A stretch of 64,000 bases of DNA from UBA8231 sp036011085 (GCA_036011085.1 DASCMS010000060.1:48526-112525), one strand, 5' to 3'. Counted from the stretch's first letter, positions 1 through 9,232 are shown. Notes: generated by a model not told the origin, from the letters alone. Translations and numbers: made by a program.

Positions 1-651
1 CCGGATCCCCGTGTCATCGGGAGCCAGCTCGAGAGCCTTCCGGTAGAGCAGCAGGGCCTCGTCAGGTCGCTCGAGGCGGGACAACACACGAGCGAGGTGG
101 TAGAGGATGTCAGGCTGGCCGGCGTCCATCTGCAGTGAGGCGCGATAGGTGGCCTCGGCTGATCGCAGGTGTTGCGCCTCGTGCCCGAGGGCCTGGTATG
201 TATGACCAAGCCGGTTGTATACCGCCGACTTCAGTTCGGTTTCCGGGTTGCGTCGAAGAGCGTCCTGGAAAGCCCGCAGGGCGCCACTGAACCGGCCCTG
301 GGCGGCCAACGCCCGTCCCAGACCTGCATACGGCCGGGGATCGTCGGGCAGCAGCTGAACCAGGTCCCGGAAGTGGACGGTGGCTCGTCCGAAGGAGCCT
401 CGAGCGGTGTGCAGTGCACCCAGGCTCTGCGCGGCGGCGACCAGCGAGCTGTCCATCGCCAGGGCCTGCTCTTCACAGTAGATGGCTGCCAGCAGTGTGG
501 CCGTTGGCAATCCCCTGAGAGGGCCGCCTCCCGCATCATCGAGGATCCTGCCGGCGCGCTGATGCCACTCGACGGCGTCGGGACCCGAGAGGCAGCCACT
601 GCAGGTCATCCAGCCGACCAGCAGCACGAGGACGGGTCGCCGGCTCCTCAT
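1..651 (-). CDS. TPR lipoprotein (partial, C-terminus off the left edge)
   Basis: Reading leftwards from ATG at 651, an open frame runs off the window edge with 217 codons visible. The N-terminus is a lipoprotein signal: basic MRSRRP, a hydrophobic stretch, then Cys17 (GWMTC) or Cys20 (CSGC) as the lipidation residue. The rest is helical and repetitive, with TPR hallmarks near residues 70-105, 105-140 and 175-215 (for example YAGLGRALAAQGRFSGAL and ILYHLARVLSRLERPDEAL). The start overlaps the stop of the upstream CRTAC1 gene as ATGA, so the two are translationally coupled. It is probably a periplasm-facing or surface scaffold that works with that protein. No enzymatic motif is visible. The position mirrors the TPR lipoprotein at 4505-5929. 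Confidence 0.75.
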   Translation of the reverse strand, partial: MRSRRPVLVLLVGWMTCSGCLSGPDAVEWHQRAGRILDDAGGGPLRGLPTATLLAAIYCEEQALAMDSSLVAAAQSLGALHTARGSFGRATVHFRDLVQLLPDDPRPYAGLGRALAAQGRFSGALRAFQDALRRNPETELKSAVYNRLGHTYQALGHEAQHLRSAEATYRASLQMDAGQPDILYHLARVLSRLERPDEALLLYRKALELAPDDTGIR

Positions 652-2759
652 CGGATGGTCTGCCCCTCGGTCAGAGTGTAGTACCGGTCAGCCTCCAACG
701 AGGAGTACCGATCGGTGCCGCCACCAGGCCAGACGACTTCGATGGTGTCGATCCGTGAATGCGAGGCGAGACCGAATTCGGCAGTCAAAGAGTTGGAGCA
801 GCCGAAGCTATACCCGGAGGCCACCTCGGCGTGCTGTCTCAGGTCGCCCGCCGTCACCTGGATGCGGGCGCCGATGCCGTCCCGGTTGCTGGCAACACCC
901 ACAAGATGGATGGCCACCCAATGGTTGCCGAAGCCTTCGTTGCGGTAGAAAGCGTTGTGCCACTGATCGCCGGGTTGAGCTCCTCCCACGGGAACGTACA
1001 GATCCAGGTCGCCGTCCCTGTCGTAGTCTGCAAAGGTGACACCGTGTGACTTGCCAGCGTGTCCGAGCCCGGCTGCCTCCGTGGCGTCGACGAAGCCGCC
1101 CGAGCCGTCATTGAGGTAGAAGGTGTCCGGGTCGCGGCGCCCCATGGCGGGGCCCCCGTTGCCGAGATAGAGATCGACCCAGCCGTCGTTGTCGACGTCG
1201 GCTGGCACGCCGCTCATCGTTCCCAGAGCGCGCAGCAGGCCGGCCTCCGCCGTCACGTCGCTGAAGCGGCCATCGCCATCATTGTGATAGAGGATTGGCC
1301 GATCACGAGGACTGGTGGCCCGGCCGGCGACCCGGTCGGCGAGCACGACATCATACTGACTCCAGTTGGCGACGAAGATGTCGAGTCGACCGTCGTTGTC
1401 ATAGTCCAGCATGAAGGTGATGAAGCCGTCGATCTGTTCGGCGCCGACGCCGGCGTCACTCGTGGCGTCAACAAACATGAGGCCGCCGTCGTTGCGGAAC
1501 AGCTGGTTCGGCTCGGTGAAATTGCACACGTAAAGATCGGCGTCACCATCCTCGTCGAGATCACCGAAGGCGGCGCTCAGGCTCTGCGATCTGCTGTCGA
1601 CGCCAGCCGCTGCAGCAACGTCCGTGAAGCGACCCGTCCCATCACTGTGGTAGAGCACGTTCGTCGAGTCGCCGGTAGCACCGGTGCCGTTGGCAACATA
1701 GATATCGAGCCAGCCGTCCTGGTCGATGTCACTCCAGGCAGCGCAGAAACTGGAGCCGGGATCGCCGACACCGGCAACCGCCGTGACATCGTCGAAGGTG
1801 GCATCTCCCCGATTGCTGAACAGATGATTCGGTCCGCCACCAAACCAGCCATCACGGGTGACGTAGAGATCGGCATCGCCATCGTTGTCGTAGTCGGCCG
1901 TCTGCACGCCGATGCCGCCATCCGGCAGGACCAGGCCGGCCGCTTCAGTGCGATCGGTAAAGCGGTCACCATCGTTTCGATAGTAGGCCAGTTGGGGATG
2001 TCCGAGGACGGCCAGGTCGAGATCACCGTCGTCGTCAAAGTCGGCCCATGCGGAACTGCGGCCGCCGTCCATCTTGTCGATGCCGAGGGGGGCTGCCATC
2101 TCCACGAAGTGACCGGAAAGGTGCTCGCCACGGGTGATGTTGTCGGAGAACCCGTCCTCCTCACGATGGGGACGGCCAAGCCGCAGGCGAGTTTGCTCGA
2201 GGTGCCAGCGGAGTTCAAGGATCTCCGGATGGAGTGCTACGGCCCGGACGAGGAACGACTCGGCCTCTCGATCGTCTTCACGCCAGATCGCGGTGATCGC
2301 GGACTGGTACAGGGCCTCATAGCCTGTGGAATCCGTGGCCAGAGCGCCGTGGAAGTGTTCCCGGGCCTCGTCGTACCGCCCATCTTCGAGAGCCTCACGC
2401 CCACGACCCAGGTAGGTCTCCAGGATCAGTTCGCGGGCAGCCGACAACCCGGGATCGAGCTCGAGGGCCCTGTGCAGGCGGCTGATGCCGCGCGTGATGC
2501 GGCCCTGGACCAGTTCCACCCGTCCCAGTTGCCAGTGGCCTTCTGCCGCCTGTGCGTCCAGTAGGATGCAGCGCTCGAACTCGCGCTGGGCCTCGCGCAG
2601 ACGGTACCGCTCGAGCAGATCGAGACCTCGACGGTAGGCAGCCTCAAAACCGGTCGAATGCCGCACGGAGGTCCCGGGCAGCGACGGTTCGCAGGCAACG
2701 AACCCAATGACTGCGACCAAGAGAAGCGGGACACGTCTGAGGAGAGATGGAGACCGCAC
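648..2759 (-). CDS. TPR-VCBS-ASPIC/UnbV (CRTAC1-like) lipoprotein
   Basis: About 703 aa. The preferred start is GTG 2759, because it places a clean lipoprotein signal at the N-terminus (MRSPSLLRRV, hydrophobic core, GFVAC with Cys23). In-frame ATGs at 2813 and 2858 would add a polar extension and overlap the divergent gene. After the signal come TPR repeats (about residues 30-190). FG-GAP/VCBS propeller repeats follow (about 215-590), with repeated calcium-type loops such as DYDNDGDADLY and DYDRDGDLDLY. The C-terminus is an ASPIC/UnbV domain (NHWVAIHLVGVASNRDGIGARI). The family is extracellular and calcium-binding, with an adhesion or carbohydrate-interaction role that is inferred rather than proven. 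Fusion of TPRs to the propeller is the notable part. It is followed by a TPR lipoprotein through an ATGA overlap. Confidence 0.85.
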   Translation of the reverse strand: MRSPSLLRRVPLLLVAVIGFVACEPSLPGTSVRHSTGFEAAYRRGLDLLERYRLREAQREFERCILLDAQAAEGHWQLGRVELVQGRITRGISRLHRALELDPGLSAARELILETYLGRGREALEDGRYDEAREHFHGALATDSTGYEALYQSAITAIWREDDREAESFLVRAVALHPEILELRWHLEQTRLRLGRPHREEDGFSDNITRGEHLSGHFVEMAAPLGIDKMDGGRSSAWADFDDDGDLDLAVLGHPQLAYYRNDGDRFTDRTEAAGLVLPDGGIGVQTADYDNDGDADLYVTRDGWFGGGPNHLFSNRGDATFDDVTAVAGVGDPGSSFCAAWSDIDQDGWLDIYVANGTGATGDSTNVLYHSDGTGRFTDVAAAAGVDSRSQSLSAAFGDLDEDGDADLYVCNFTEPNQLFRNDGGLMFVDATSDAGVGAEQIDGFITFMLDYDNDGRLDIFVANWSQYDVVLADRVAGRATSPRDRPILYHNDGDGRFSDVTAEAGLLRALGTMSGVPADVDNDGWVDLYLGNGGPAMGRRDPDTFYLNDGSGGFVDATEAAGLGHAGKSHGVTFADYDRDGDLDLYVPVGGAQPGDQWHNAFYRNEGFGNHWVAIHLVGVASNRDGIGARIQVTAGDLRQHAEVASGYSFGCSNSLTAEFGLASHSRIDTIEVVWPGGGTDRYSSLEADRYYTLTEGQTIR

Positions 2760-2811
2760 GGTGACTGACGCCAACTTTCGGGAAGGGGGGGCACTAGGTA
2801 GATTTTCCGCC

Positions 2812-4500
2812 ATGAATTTACACTTTGCGAGAGGGTCGGTCGATGCCACGGGAGGCATTCGCTGGTGGCTCCTGCCCCTGTTGATACTGCAGCAGGGGCT
2901 GGTTCACGCCGCCACTCCCGTCTTTACCGATGTCACCGTCGAATCAGGGATCGACTTCGTCCACACCAACGGAGCCGGTGGCCAGAAGTACGTCATCGAG
3001 ACCGTCGGACCCGGGGCGGCGTTCTTCGATTACGATGCCGACGGCGATCTTGATGTGTACCTGCTCAATGGCGCGCCTACGGGACCTGAGGCGGAACCGG
3101 CCGCAGATACCGTCAACCGCCTGTATGACAACAACGGTGCCGGCAGCTTCGGCGACGCCACAGCCCACAGCGGCCTGGACGACGACGGGTATGGCATGGG
3201 CAGTTGTGCCGCCGATGCCGACAACGACGGTGATGTCGACGTGTACGTCACCAATTTCGGCCCCAACCGCTACTACGAGAACGACCTGGGGAAAGGTCGG
3301 TTTGCCGATCGTCCGTCGTCGGCTACCGTGGCTGGCAGTGCCTTTTCCACCAGCTGTGCTTTCGCCGATGTCGACGCCGACGGTTTCGTCGATCTCTACG
3401 TCGCGGACTACCACGACTTTTCCTACAGCAACCACAGACTGTGTGCTGAGGGAGGCAGTGGTCTGCAGCTGTACTGTGGGCCGGAGTCGTTTGACGGGGT
3501 GCGGGACCATCTGTTCCGCAATCAGGGAGACGGTACCTTCCGCGACGAGACAGAGGAGCGCGGACTGCTGAGCACAGCCGGCAAGGAGCTGGGTGTCATC
3601 TTCGGCGACCTCGATCTCGATGGCGACACCGATCTGTACCTGGCCAACGACAAGACGCTCAACTTCCTCTACCTCAACGACGGCAGTGGACACTTCACTG
3701 AAACCGGACTGCTCGCCGGTGCTGCCTACAACGAGGACGGCGATGTCGAGGCGGGTATGGGCGTCCATCTGGCCGACTACGATGGCGACCTGCTTCCCGA
3801 TCTTCTGGTCACCAATTTTCAGTGGGAGACGAACACTCTGTACCGCAACATCGGGGGGGCAGCGTTCCTGGACGAAACCTTCAATGCCGGCTTCGGCAAA
3901 AGCAGTATCCCCTTCCTCAGCTGGGGCACACAGCTGTTCGACGTTGACAACGACGGTGACCGCGACGCCTTCATCGCCAGCGGTCATCTCGAGAGTGATG
4001 TCGAGATCTACGAGAACACCACGTTTGCGCAGCGCAACCAGTTGTTTCTCAATGACGGCAGCGGCCGGTATGAGGAGTTCGTGCCCCTCAAAGGAGACGC
4101 CCTGGACACTCGGCAGGTCAGCCGTGGGGCCGCCTTCGGCGACTATGACGACGATGGCGACATCGACATCCTGGTGGCCAATGTGTCGGACCGACCACAG
4201 CTGCTGCGCAACGATACCGCCAGCGCCGGTCACTGGCTGCGGCTGCAACTTGAAGGCACTGCCAGCAACCGCTCTGCCGTCGGGGCGCGGGTGACGCTGA
4301 GGGCGGGCCCACAACAGGCTGCTGCCGAGGTGGCAACCGGCGGCAGCTATCTGTCCCAGAGCGACCTGCGGCTGCACTTCGGTCTGGGTGCCACGACGCT
4401 CGTCGACAGCATTCGTGTCGCCTGGCCCAGCGGTGTTGTGCAGAAGCTGACAGACGTGGCCGCCGATCGACTGCATGTCATTCGCGAGGAGGGGGGCTGA
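2812..4500 (+). CDS. CRTAC1 family protein (VCBS propeller + ASPIC/UnbV)
   Basis: 562 aa from ATG 2812. A hydrophobic signal peptide (WWLLPLLILQQGLVHA) is followed by TPVFTDVTVESGIDF, a typical mature CRTAC1 start. FG-GAP/VCBS repeats with DxDxDG loops (DYDADGDLDVYL, DADNDGDVDVYVTNFGPN, DLDLDGDTDLYLAND) fill about residues 40-450. An ASPIC/UnbV domain closes the protein (HWLRLQLEGTASNRSAVGARV ending in VAWPSGV). A longer in-frame start at 2707 exists but would lie inside the divergent gene. The protein is secreted, and its predicted role is calcium-dependent binding at the surface. It is transcribed with the TPR lipoprotein that begins 4 bp downstream. It has no N-terminal TPR block, unlike its divergent neighbour. 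Confidence 0.88.
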   Translation: MNLHFARGSVDATGGIRWWLLPLLILQQGLVHAATPVFTDVTVESGIDFVHTNGAGGQKYVIETVGPGAAFFDYDADGDLDVYLLNGAPTGPEAEPAADTVNRLYDNNGAGSFGDATAHSGLDDDGYGMGSCAADADNDGDVDVYVTNFGPNRYYENDLGKGRFADRPSSATVAGSAFSTSCAFADVDADGFVDLYVADYHDFSYSNHRLCAEGGSGLQLYCGPESFDGVRDHLFRNQGDGTFRDETEERGLLSTAGKELGVIFGDLDLDGDTDLYLANDKTLNFLYLNDGSGHFTETGLLAGAAYNEDGDVEAGMGVHLADYDGDLLPDLLVTNFQWETNTLYRNIGGAAFLDETFNAGFGKSSIPFLSWGTQLFDVDNDGDRDAFIASGHLESDVEIYENTTFAQRNQLFLNDGSGRYEEFVPLKGDALDTRQVSRGAAFGDYDDDGDIDILVANVSDRPQLLRNDTASAGHWLRLQLEGTASNRSAVGARVTLRAGPQQAAAEVATGGSYLSQSDLRLHFGLGATTLVDSIRVAWPSGVVQKLTDVAADRLHVIREEGG

Positions 4501-4504
4501 AGTG

Positions 4505-5929
4505 ATGCGAATACTGAACGGTGCCATCTGCGTCGCCCTGCTGGGCTGCGCCGGACCTCCCGCAGACGACGGGCCGGCACCAGCGCCGGCACCAGAGGCC
4601 ACGACGACGACGGCGCCCGTGCCGACACCGACAGTCTCCGGTGACGTCATCGCCGCGGCCGAAGCCTTCCGCGTCGGTGTCGAGCTGGCCGCCCAGGGAC
4701 GCGACACGGAAGCAGTGGCCGCCTACCGGCGAGCCATCGACGAGTCGCCATCGTACGTGGAGGCAAACTACAACCTCGGTAACGCGCTGGCCCGCCAACT
4801 CAACATCGCCGAAGCCATCACCGCCTATCAGAAGGTCCTCACACTCGATTCCACTCACGTCTCGGCGCGTCACAACCTGGCGGCGCTCTACGTCAGACAG
4901 CTGAACTACGCCCAGGCCATCGCCGAGCATGACGCCGTGTTGCGACTCGACCCCCGGCACGTGTCCACCTACTACGATCTTGGCTACATCTATTTCATTC
5001 GCGGGGAGTATGAGCGTGTCGAGGAGCTGCTGCAGAACGGTCGGCGACTGGCTCCGCGAGAAGCGCGTTTCCACCGACTGCTGGGGCGCATGCGCCATAA
5101 ACAGTTGCGCTATGACGAGGCCGTTGTCGCGCTGGAACAGGCGGTGGCCCTCGACAGTGTCGATGCGGTGGCTCACGCCGACCTGGCGCAGGCAAAACTG
5201 AAAGCCGGCGACTTCGAGGGAGCCGTCACCACTGCTCGCCGCAGCATCGACCTGAACACAACCGCCAAGGACCCGCGCTTCGTCCTGGCCAACGCTCTGC
5301 GCCGGCTCGGTCGTGCTGACGAAGCCGTCCCCGTCCTGGAGAAGTTCAGGGCCCTGGACGAGGTCGACAGTGAGATCCGCAAGAATCTGCGCATCCTCGG
5401 CAACGATCCCGGCGACCACGAAGCACGTGCCATGCTGGGGTTGCTGTACGCCCGCCAGAGCCGCTACGCCGAAGCGGCCGAAGCCTACCGCCTCGCTGTC
5501 CATCTCGCCCCCGACAGCGTTCGTTACCGCAACAACCTGGGCAACTACTACCTGCGCACAGGGGACGTCGATGCCGCCATCGGTGCCTATCAGGGGGGGC
5601 TCGCCGTGGATCCCCAATATCCGATGGCGGCCTACAATCTCGGAGTCGCCCTGGCGCGGGCCCAGCGCTTTGAGGAGGCGGAAGAAACCCTCTCACGTGC
5701 CTTGATCCTCGACGAAGCCAACCCTGACATCCACTACAACCTGGGACTGTTGCGGGCCCGGCGTGGCGACTTTGCCGGGGCTGCCACGGCACTGGAAAGC
5801 GTCGTGGCGGCACGTCCGGAAGATGGCGATGTACGCCGCAAGCTGGCCGTGTCCTATCTCAAACTGGGTAGGGTCGACGACGCGAAGAACCAGCTGCGCA
5901 AGGTCGCCAACCTCGAAGCCGGGAACTGA
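4505..5929 (+). CDS. TPR repeat lipoprotein
   Basis: 474 aa. ATG 4505 is chosen because it follows a GGAGG-rich ribosome site (about 4487-4494) and begins a lipoprotein signal, MRILNGAICVALLGC, with Cys15 as lipid attachment. A Pro/Ala/Thr-rich linker covers about residues 18-45. About ten TPR units follow (YNLGNALARQ, HNLAALYVRQLNY, YYDLGYIYFIRGEYERV, YNLGVALARAQRFEEAEETL, YNLGLLRARRGDFAGA). There is no catalytic domain. It lies 4 bp behind the CRTAC1 gene, so the two are one operon. It is probably an outer-membrane or periplasmic scaffold partner of the propeller protein. The frame ends cleanly at 5929, 19 bp before the next gene. Confidence 0.88.
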   Translation: MRILNGAICVALLGCAGPPADDGPAPAPAPEATTTTAPVPTPTVSGDVIAAAEAFRVGVELAAQGRDTEAVAAYRRAIDESPSYVEANYNLGNALARQLNIAEAITAYQKVLTLDSTHVSARHNLAALYVRQLNYAQAIAEHDAVLRLDPRHVSTYYDLGYIYFIRGEYERVEELLQNGRRLAPREARFHRLLGRMRHKQLRYDEAVVALEQAVALDSVDAVAHADLAQAKLKAGDFEGAVTTARRSIDLNTTAKDPRFVLANALRRLGRADEAVPVLEKFRALDEVDSEIRKNLRILGNDPGDHEARAMLGLLYARQSRYAEAAEAYRLAVHLAPDSVRYRNNLGNYYLRTGDVDAAIGAYQGGLAVDPQYPMAAYNLGVALARAQRFEEAEETLSRALILDEANPDIHYNLGLLRARRGDFAGAATALESVVAARPEDGDVRRKLAVSYLKLGRVDDAKNQLRKVANLEAGN

Positions 5930-5948
5930 GCAGACGCCCACCACGCTC

Positions 5949-8117
5949 ATGAGACGCGTGGTCCCATCGCAGTACGCGGATTTCCTCCACAGGCGCTCGG
6001 CTCCCGTCCGGTCGACGCTGCCGACGGGCGGCCGGTCCGGGCTCTCCTGGCGGGGCTTCTGGACCGGCGCCTTTCTCAGTTTCTTTCTCGCCATCGGTGC
6101 CCCGTACGCCAGCATGGTCATGCACGCCTCGTTCATGGCCTTCGACTTCAACACGCCGGGGGCGATCTTCCTGTTCCTGGTCCTCATCGGCGGGCTCAAC
6201 GTGGTCTTCAAGCTCGCCTCGCGGCACACCCTCATTGCGGCTCTCCTGGCAGCTCTTTCCGTCGGTGGCTTTCTGCTCTGGTACAGACCTCTTGTCGGCC
6301 TCGATCCCCATTCTCCGGGGGTCGTCTTCAACGCCTTTCTCGTGGCTTCGGCTCTGTTGAACCTGGCGCTGACAGTGCGCGGTTCCAGCCTGGCACTCAA
6401 CCGGTCCGAACTGGCTCTCGTCTATGTCATGCTGCTCATCGTCAGCGCCCTGTGTACGATGGGTCTGAGCTATCAGCTGATGCCGATTCTGACGGCGCTG
6501 TTCTACTACGCCTCGCCGGAGAACAAGTGGGAGGAGAAGCTCTTCCCACACCTGCCGGACCACAACATCATGGTCGACGACGGCGACGAGAATCGTTCGT
6601 TCTATGAAGGCATCGAGTCCACGGGCGGTTCGATTCCATATGACGCCTGGATCGAGCCGCTCTTGTGGTGGGGCCTGTTTCTGCTGGCGCTCTACACCTG
6701 CATGGTGTGCACCGCTGTCATTCTGCGTCGACAGTGGATGGAGCGTGAGCGCCTGCCCTACCCGTTGACCCAGGTGGGTCGGGCGATGATCGACGGTGAG
6801 CAGGAAGACCGGCTGACGAACCGTCTGTTCCGCGATCGCGTCATGTGGATGGGTGCGGCGGTACCGTTGCTCGTCGGCAGTCTGAGGGCTCTGTCCCGCT
6901 ATGACGTCGCTTTCCCCTACATCGGCCTGAACTGGGCCTTGCCCTTCCCGATGGTTCGAGGCTTCGTCAATTTCGCCCTCATCGGTTTCTCCTATTTCAT
7001 CAACACCCAGGTGGCCGCCGGGATCTGGGTGTTCTACCTGCTGGCGAAAGTCGAACGCAACCTGTTGCTGCTCACCGGCATGTCCTCGACCCAGCGCATC
7101 ACTTACGGCGTCAGCGATCTGCCCTTCCTGGCCTACCAGGGCGTTGGCGCCCTGCTGGCCATGGTGTTCGTCGGGCTGTGGGTGGGACGCGAACACCTGA
7201 GTGCCGTCGTCGACAAGGCGCTGGGGAGAGAGTCCGGCATCGACGACAGCGACGAGACCATGTCCTACCGCAGCGCCGTCATCGGCTTCGTCGGCGGCCT
7301 GCTGGTCATGACCGTGTGGCTGTGGTTGATGGGGACCAGGGCCTGGGTGGCGTTGCTCTTCGTCGTCGTCGCCCTGCTGATCTTCGTCGGCATCACACGC
7401 ATCGTCTGCGAGGCGGGCCTGGCCGCGGTCCGCGCGCCGATGACGGCTCCGGATCTGACGATGATGGGTCTGGGCTCACAGCTGGTGGGCAGTTCCGGTG
7501 TGCTCGATCTGTCGCTGGCCTACATCTGGTCAGCGGATATCCGGGTGTTCATCATGGCCATGTGCGCCAACGGTCTGAAGCTGATCGAGGGGCTGGATCT
7601 GCGCAGTCGACGAGCCGTGTTCTGGGGGATCGTACTGGCCATCTTCATCGGTGCCATCGGGTCCTGCTGGACGGTGTTCCACCTGGCCTACGCCCAGGGA
7701 GGTATCAACGTCGTGGACTGGTTCTTCCGTGGCAGTCCTGCCGTCGTCTACGATCAGGCGGTGCGCAATCTCGAGAAGCCGACGGGTGTCTACTGGCCGG
7801 GAATCGGGTTCCTGCTCGGTGGCGGCGGGGCCATGGGTCTGCTGATGTGGGTGCGGCACCGGTTCTACTGGTGGCCCCTGCACCCGATAGGACTTCCCAT
7901 CGGCGGCAACTTCATGATGGAGCGGGTCTGGTTCAACGTGTTTCTCGCCTGGCTGGCCAAACGGATGATGCTGCGCTTCGGTGGCGCGGCAACCTACCAT
8001 CAGAGTCAGAATTTCTTCCTGGGTCTCATCGTCGGTGAGGCGCTGTGCAATGGACTGTGGCTCGTCATCGACTACCTCACGGGCAAACTGGGAAACGTGG
8101 TCTTCGCTCTCGGCTAG
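5949..8117 (+). CDS. DUF6785/DUF6784-type integral membrane protein
   Basis: About 722 aa from ATG 5949; a longer frame upstream would overlap the TPR gene. A soluble N-terminus of about 40 aa is followed by 12 or more hydrophobic segments (FWTGAFLSFFLAIGAPYASM, IFLFLVLIGGLNVVF, LALVYVMLLIVSALCTMGLSY) separated by polar loops. One large loop near residues 195-235 is acidic (PENKWEEKLFPHLPDHNIMVDDGDENRSF). The layout resembles the uncharacterised OPT-like DUF6785/DUF6784 proteins common in Planctomycetes, Poribacteria and Latescibacteria. Transport of a carbohydrate or peptide is plausible but unproven. It converges on mannonate dehydratase with 11 bp between the genes, which fits, but does not show, a link to sugar-acid use. 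Confidence 0.7.
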   Translation: MRRVVPSQYADFLHRRSAPVRSTLPTGGRSGLSWRGFWTGAFLSFFLAIGAPYASMVMHASFMAFDFNTPGAIFLFLVLIGGLNVVFKLASRHTLIAALLAALSVGGFLLWYRPLVGLDPHSPGVVFNAFLVASALLNLALTVRGSSLALNRSELALVYVMLLIVSALCTMGLSYQLMPILTALFYYASPENKWEEKLFPHLPDHNIMVDDGDENRSFYEGIESTGGSIPYDAWIEPLLWWGLFLLALYTCMVCTAVILRRQWMERERLPYPLTQVGRAMIDGEQEDRLTNRLFRDRVMWMGAAVPLLVGSLRALSRYDVAFPYIGLNWALPFPMVRGFVNFALIGFSYFINTQVAAGIWVFYLLAKVERNLLLLTGMSSTQRITYGVSDLPFLAYQGVGALLAMVFVGLWVGREHLSAVVDKALGRESGIDDSDETMSYRSAVIGFVGGLLVMTVWLWLMGTRAWVALLFVVVALLIFVGITRIVCEAGLAAVRAPMTAPDLTMMGLGSQLVGSSGVLDLSLAYIWSADIRVFIMAMCANGLKLIEGLDLRSRRAVFWGIVLAIFIGAIGSCWTVFHLAYAQGGINVVDWFFRGSPAVVYDQAVRNLEKPTGVYWPGIGFLLGGGGAMGLLMWVRHRFYWWPLHPIGLPIGGNFMMERVWFNVFLAWLAKRMMLRFGGAATYHQSQNFFLGLIVGEALCNGLWLVIDYLTGKLGNVVFALG

Positions 8118-8128
8118 ACGAACTCCCG

Positions 8129-9076
8129 TCAGCCCGCCAGCGCCGCCTCGCGCAGGCCCTGCATGTAGCCGACAGCGAAAATCTTGCCCGTCAGTTCGTA
8201 CCCCGTGGGCTCACCCTCATCGCCGGCGCCGTACATGAAGGGGGCATGATCGGGGCGCATGACACCGGCAAAGCCGATCTCGGCGTAGGTCTTCATGGCT
8301 GACAGCATGTTGGTCTTGCCGTTGTCATGCCAGCTTTCGCTGAACTTCGGTACCTGCCCCTGAACGTCGCGGAAGTGGACGAAGTGGATGTTGTCGGCAA
8401 AACGGCGGATCGCAGCCGGGATGTCGGCCCCCATTTCGGCAAAGCAGCCCTGGCAGAACGTGAGGCCGTTGCTGGGGGACTTCACCAGGTTGACGAGGCG
8501 GTCGAAGTTGTCGGGCGTACTCATGATTCGCGCCTGGCCGCGCAACGACATGGGCGGGTCATCGGGATGCATGGCCAGTTTGACGCCGGCATCCTCGGCC
8601 ACGGGGATCACCGCCTTGAGGAAGTATTCGAGATTGTCCCAGACCTGTTCCGCCTCGATGCTGGCCCCCGGGATCTCGGGCGCCTGGGCTAGCAGATCGG
8701 CGTCGAAACTGCTGACCCAGGACCCGCCCCGCTCACGCGTCGTGTACGAGGTGCGCACCACACCCACACCGGGTCGCCAGACCATGAAGTTGTAGCAGAG
8801 CGTCGGGATGCCCGCCGCCCCCATCTGGCGCAGACCTTGCTGGAAGGTCTTGATGCACTCGTCCCTGCCGTCGACGCCGAGGACCACTTCGTCGATCGCC
8901 ATCAACCCCTCGATCACCGACAGCGACAGGCCGGCATCCTCGACCCGGCTCTTCAGGCGGATGAGACTCTCGAAGTCACCGGTTGGCATGCCGGCGACGA
9001 CATCGGTAGCGCCCAACTGCGCCGCCAGTTGCAGTGACTGCTCAGAGAAGGGTTGTAGTACCAGTCCGATCCGCAT
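8129..9076 (-). CDS. uxuA: mannonate dehydratase (UxuA-like)
   Basis: 315 aa. It converts D-mannonate to 2-keto-3-deoxygluconate in hexuronate catabolism. ATG 9076 (MRIGLV) follows GGAGG at 9090-9086 with 9-nt spacing; the longer frame to 9280 would span the regulator's promoter region. TIM-barrel hallmarks of the family are present: KLAMHPDDPP, the metal Cys in TFCQGCFAEMG, the His of FVHFRDVQG, and the C-terminal MRPDHAPFM. It is somewhat shorter than E. coli UxuA (about 394 aa), as in many non-proteobacterial versions. It is divergent from a LacI-type regulator that probably controls it. The product would enter the KDG pathway, whose genes are not in this window. Confidence 0.88.
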   Translation of the reverse strand: MRIGLVLQPFSEQSLQLAAQLGATDVVAGMPTGDFESLIRLKSRVEDAGLSLSVIEGLMAIDEVVLGVDGRDECIKTFQQGLRQMGAAGIPTLCYNFMVWRPGVGVVRTSYTTRERGGSWVSSFDADLLAQAPEIPGASIEAEQVWDNLEYFLKAVIPVAEDAGVKLAMHPDDPPMSLRGQARIMSTPDNFDRLVNLVKSPSNGLTFCQGCFAEMGADIPAAIRRFADNIHFVHFRDVQGQVPKFSESWHDNGKTNMLSAMKTYAEIGFAGVMRPDHAPFMYGAGDEGEPTGYELTGKIFAVGYMQGLREAALAG

Positions 9077-9085
9077 GACACACAC

Positions 9086-9097
9086 CCTCCATGGAGG
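9086..9097. promoter_or_regulatory. perfect 12-bp palindrome over the uxuA ribosome site
   Basis: CCTCCATGGAGG is a perfect dyad. On the minus strand its GGAGG is the Shine-Dalgarno of the mannonate dehydratase gene. It could be a short RNA hairpin that occludes the ribosome site, or an operator for the divergent LacI-type regulator. LacI-family operators usually have a central CG, and this one has a central AT, so operator assignment is weak. Confidence 0.35.
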
Positions 9098-9226
9098 TGG
9101 TTTGGCCAGGTTGTTGGTGACTGCGACGAACCGTTCAGTATACGACAAACCGCCCTGCTGCGGGCGTGCGATCAGGCCTCGACCCAAGCCTGGCCGGATT
9201 GACCCGGCGATGATCTCGCGGTTATC

Positions 9227-9232
9227 TATGAT
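9227..9232 (+). promoter_or_regulatory. possible -10 box for the LacI-type regulator
   Basis: TATGAT (5 of 6 to TATAAT) lies 50 bp upstream of ATG 9283. The nearest -35-like hexamer, TTGACC at 9199, is 22 bp away, which is too far for a standard promoter, so the call is tentative. The surrounding 9077-9282 intergenic segment separates two divergent genes and should contain both promoters. Confidence 0.25.

Noticed and set aside
231..599. 122-aa minus-strand frame with a methionine start
   Set aside because: It is another frame inside the TPR lipoprotein gene read from ATG 651; composition is Arg/Pro/Ser-rich, as typical of shadow frames.
1059..2564. 501-aa plus-strand frame opposite the TPR-VCBS gene
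   Set aside because: Antisense of the propeller repeats; Val/Ile/Asp-rich and without a domain.
2944..4707. 587-aa minus-strand frame opposite the CRTAC1 gene
   Set aside because: Long only because repeated DxDxDG codons leave few stops on the other strand; no domain, Val/Gly-rich low complexity.
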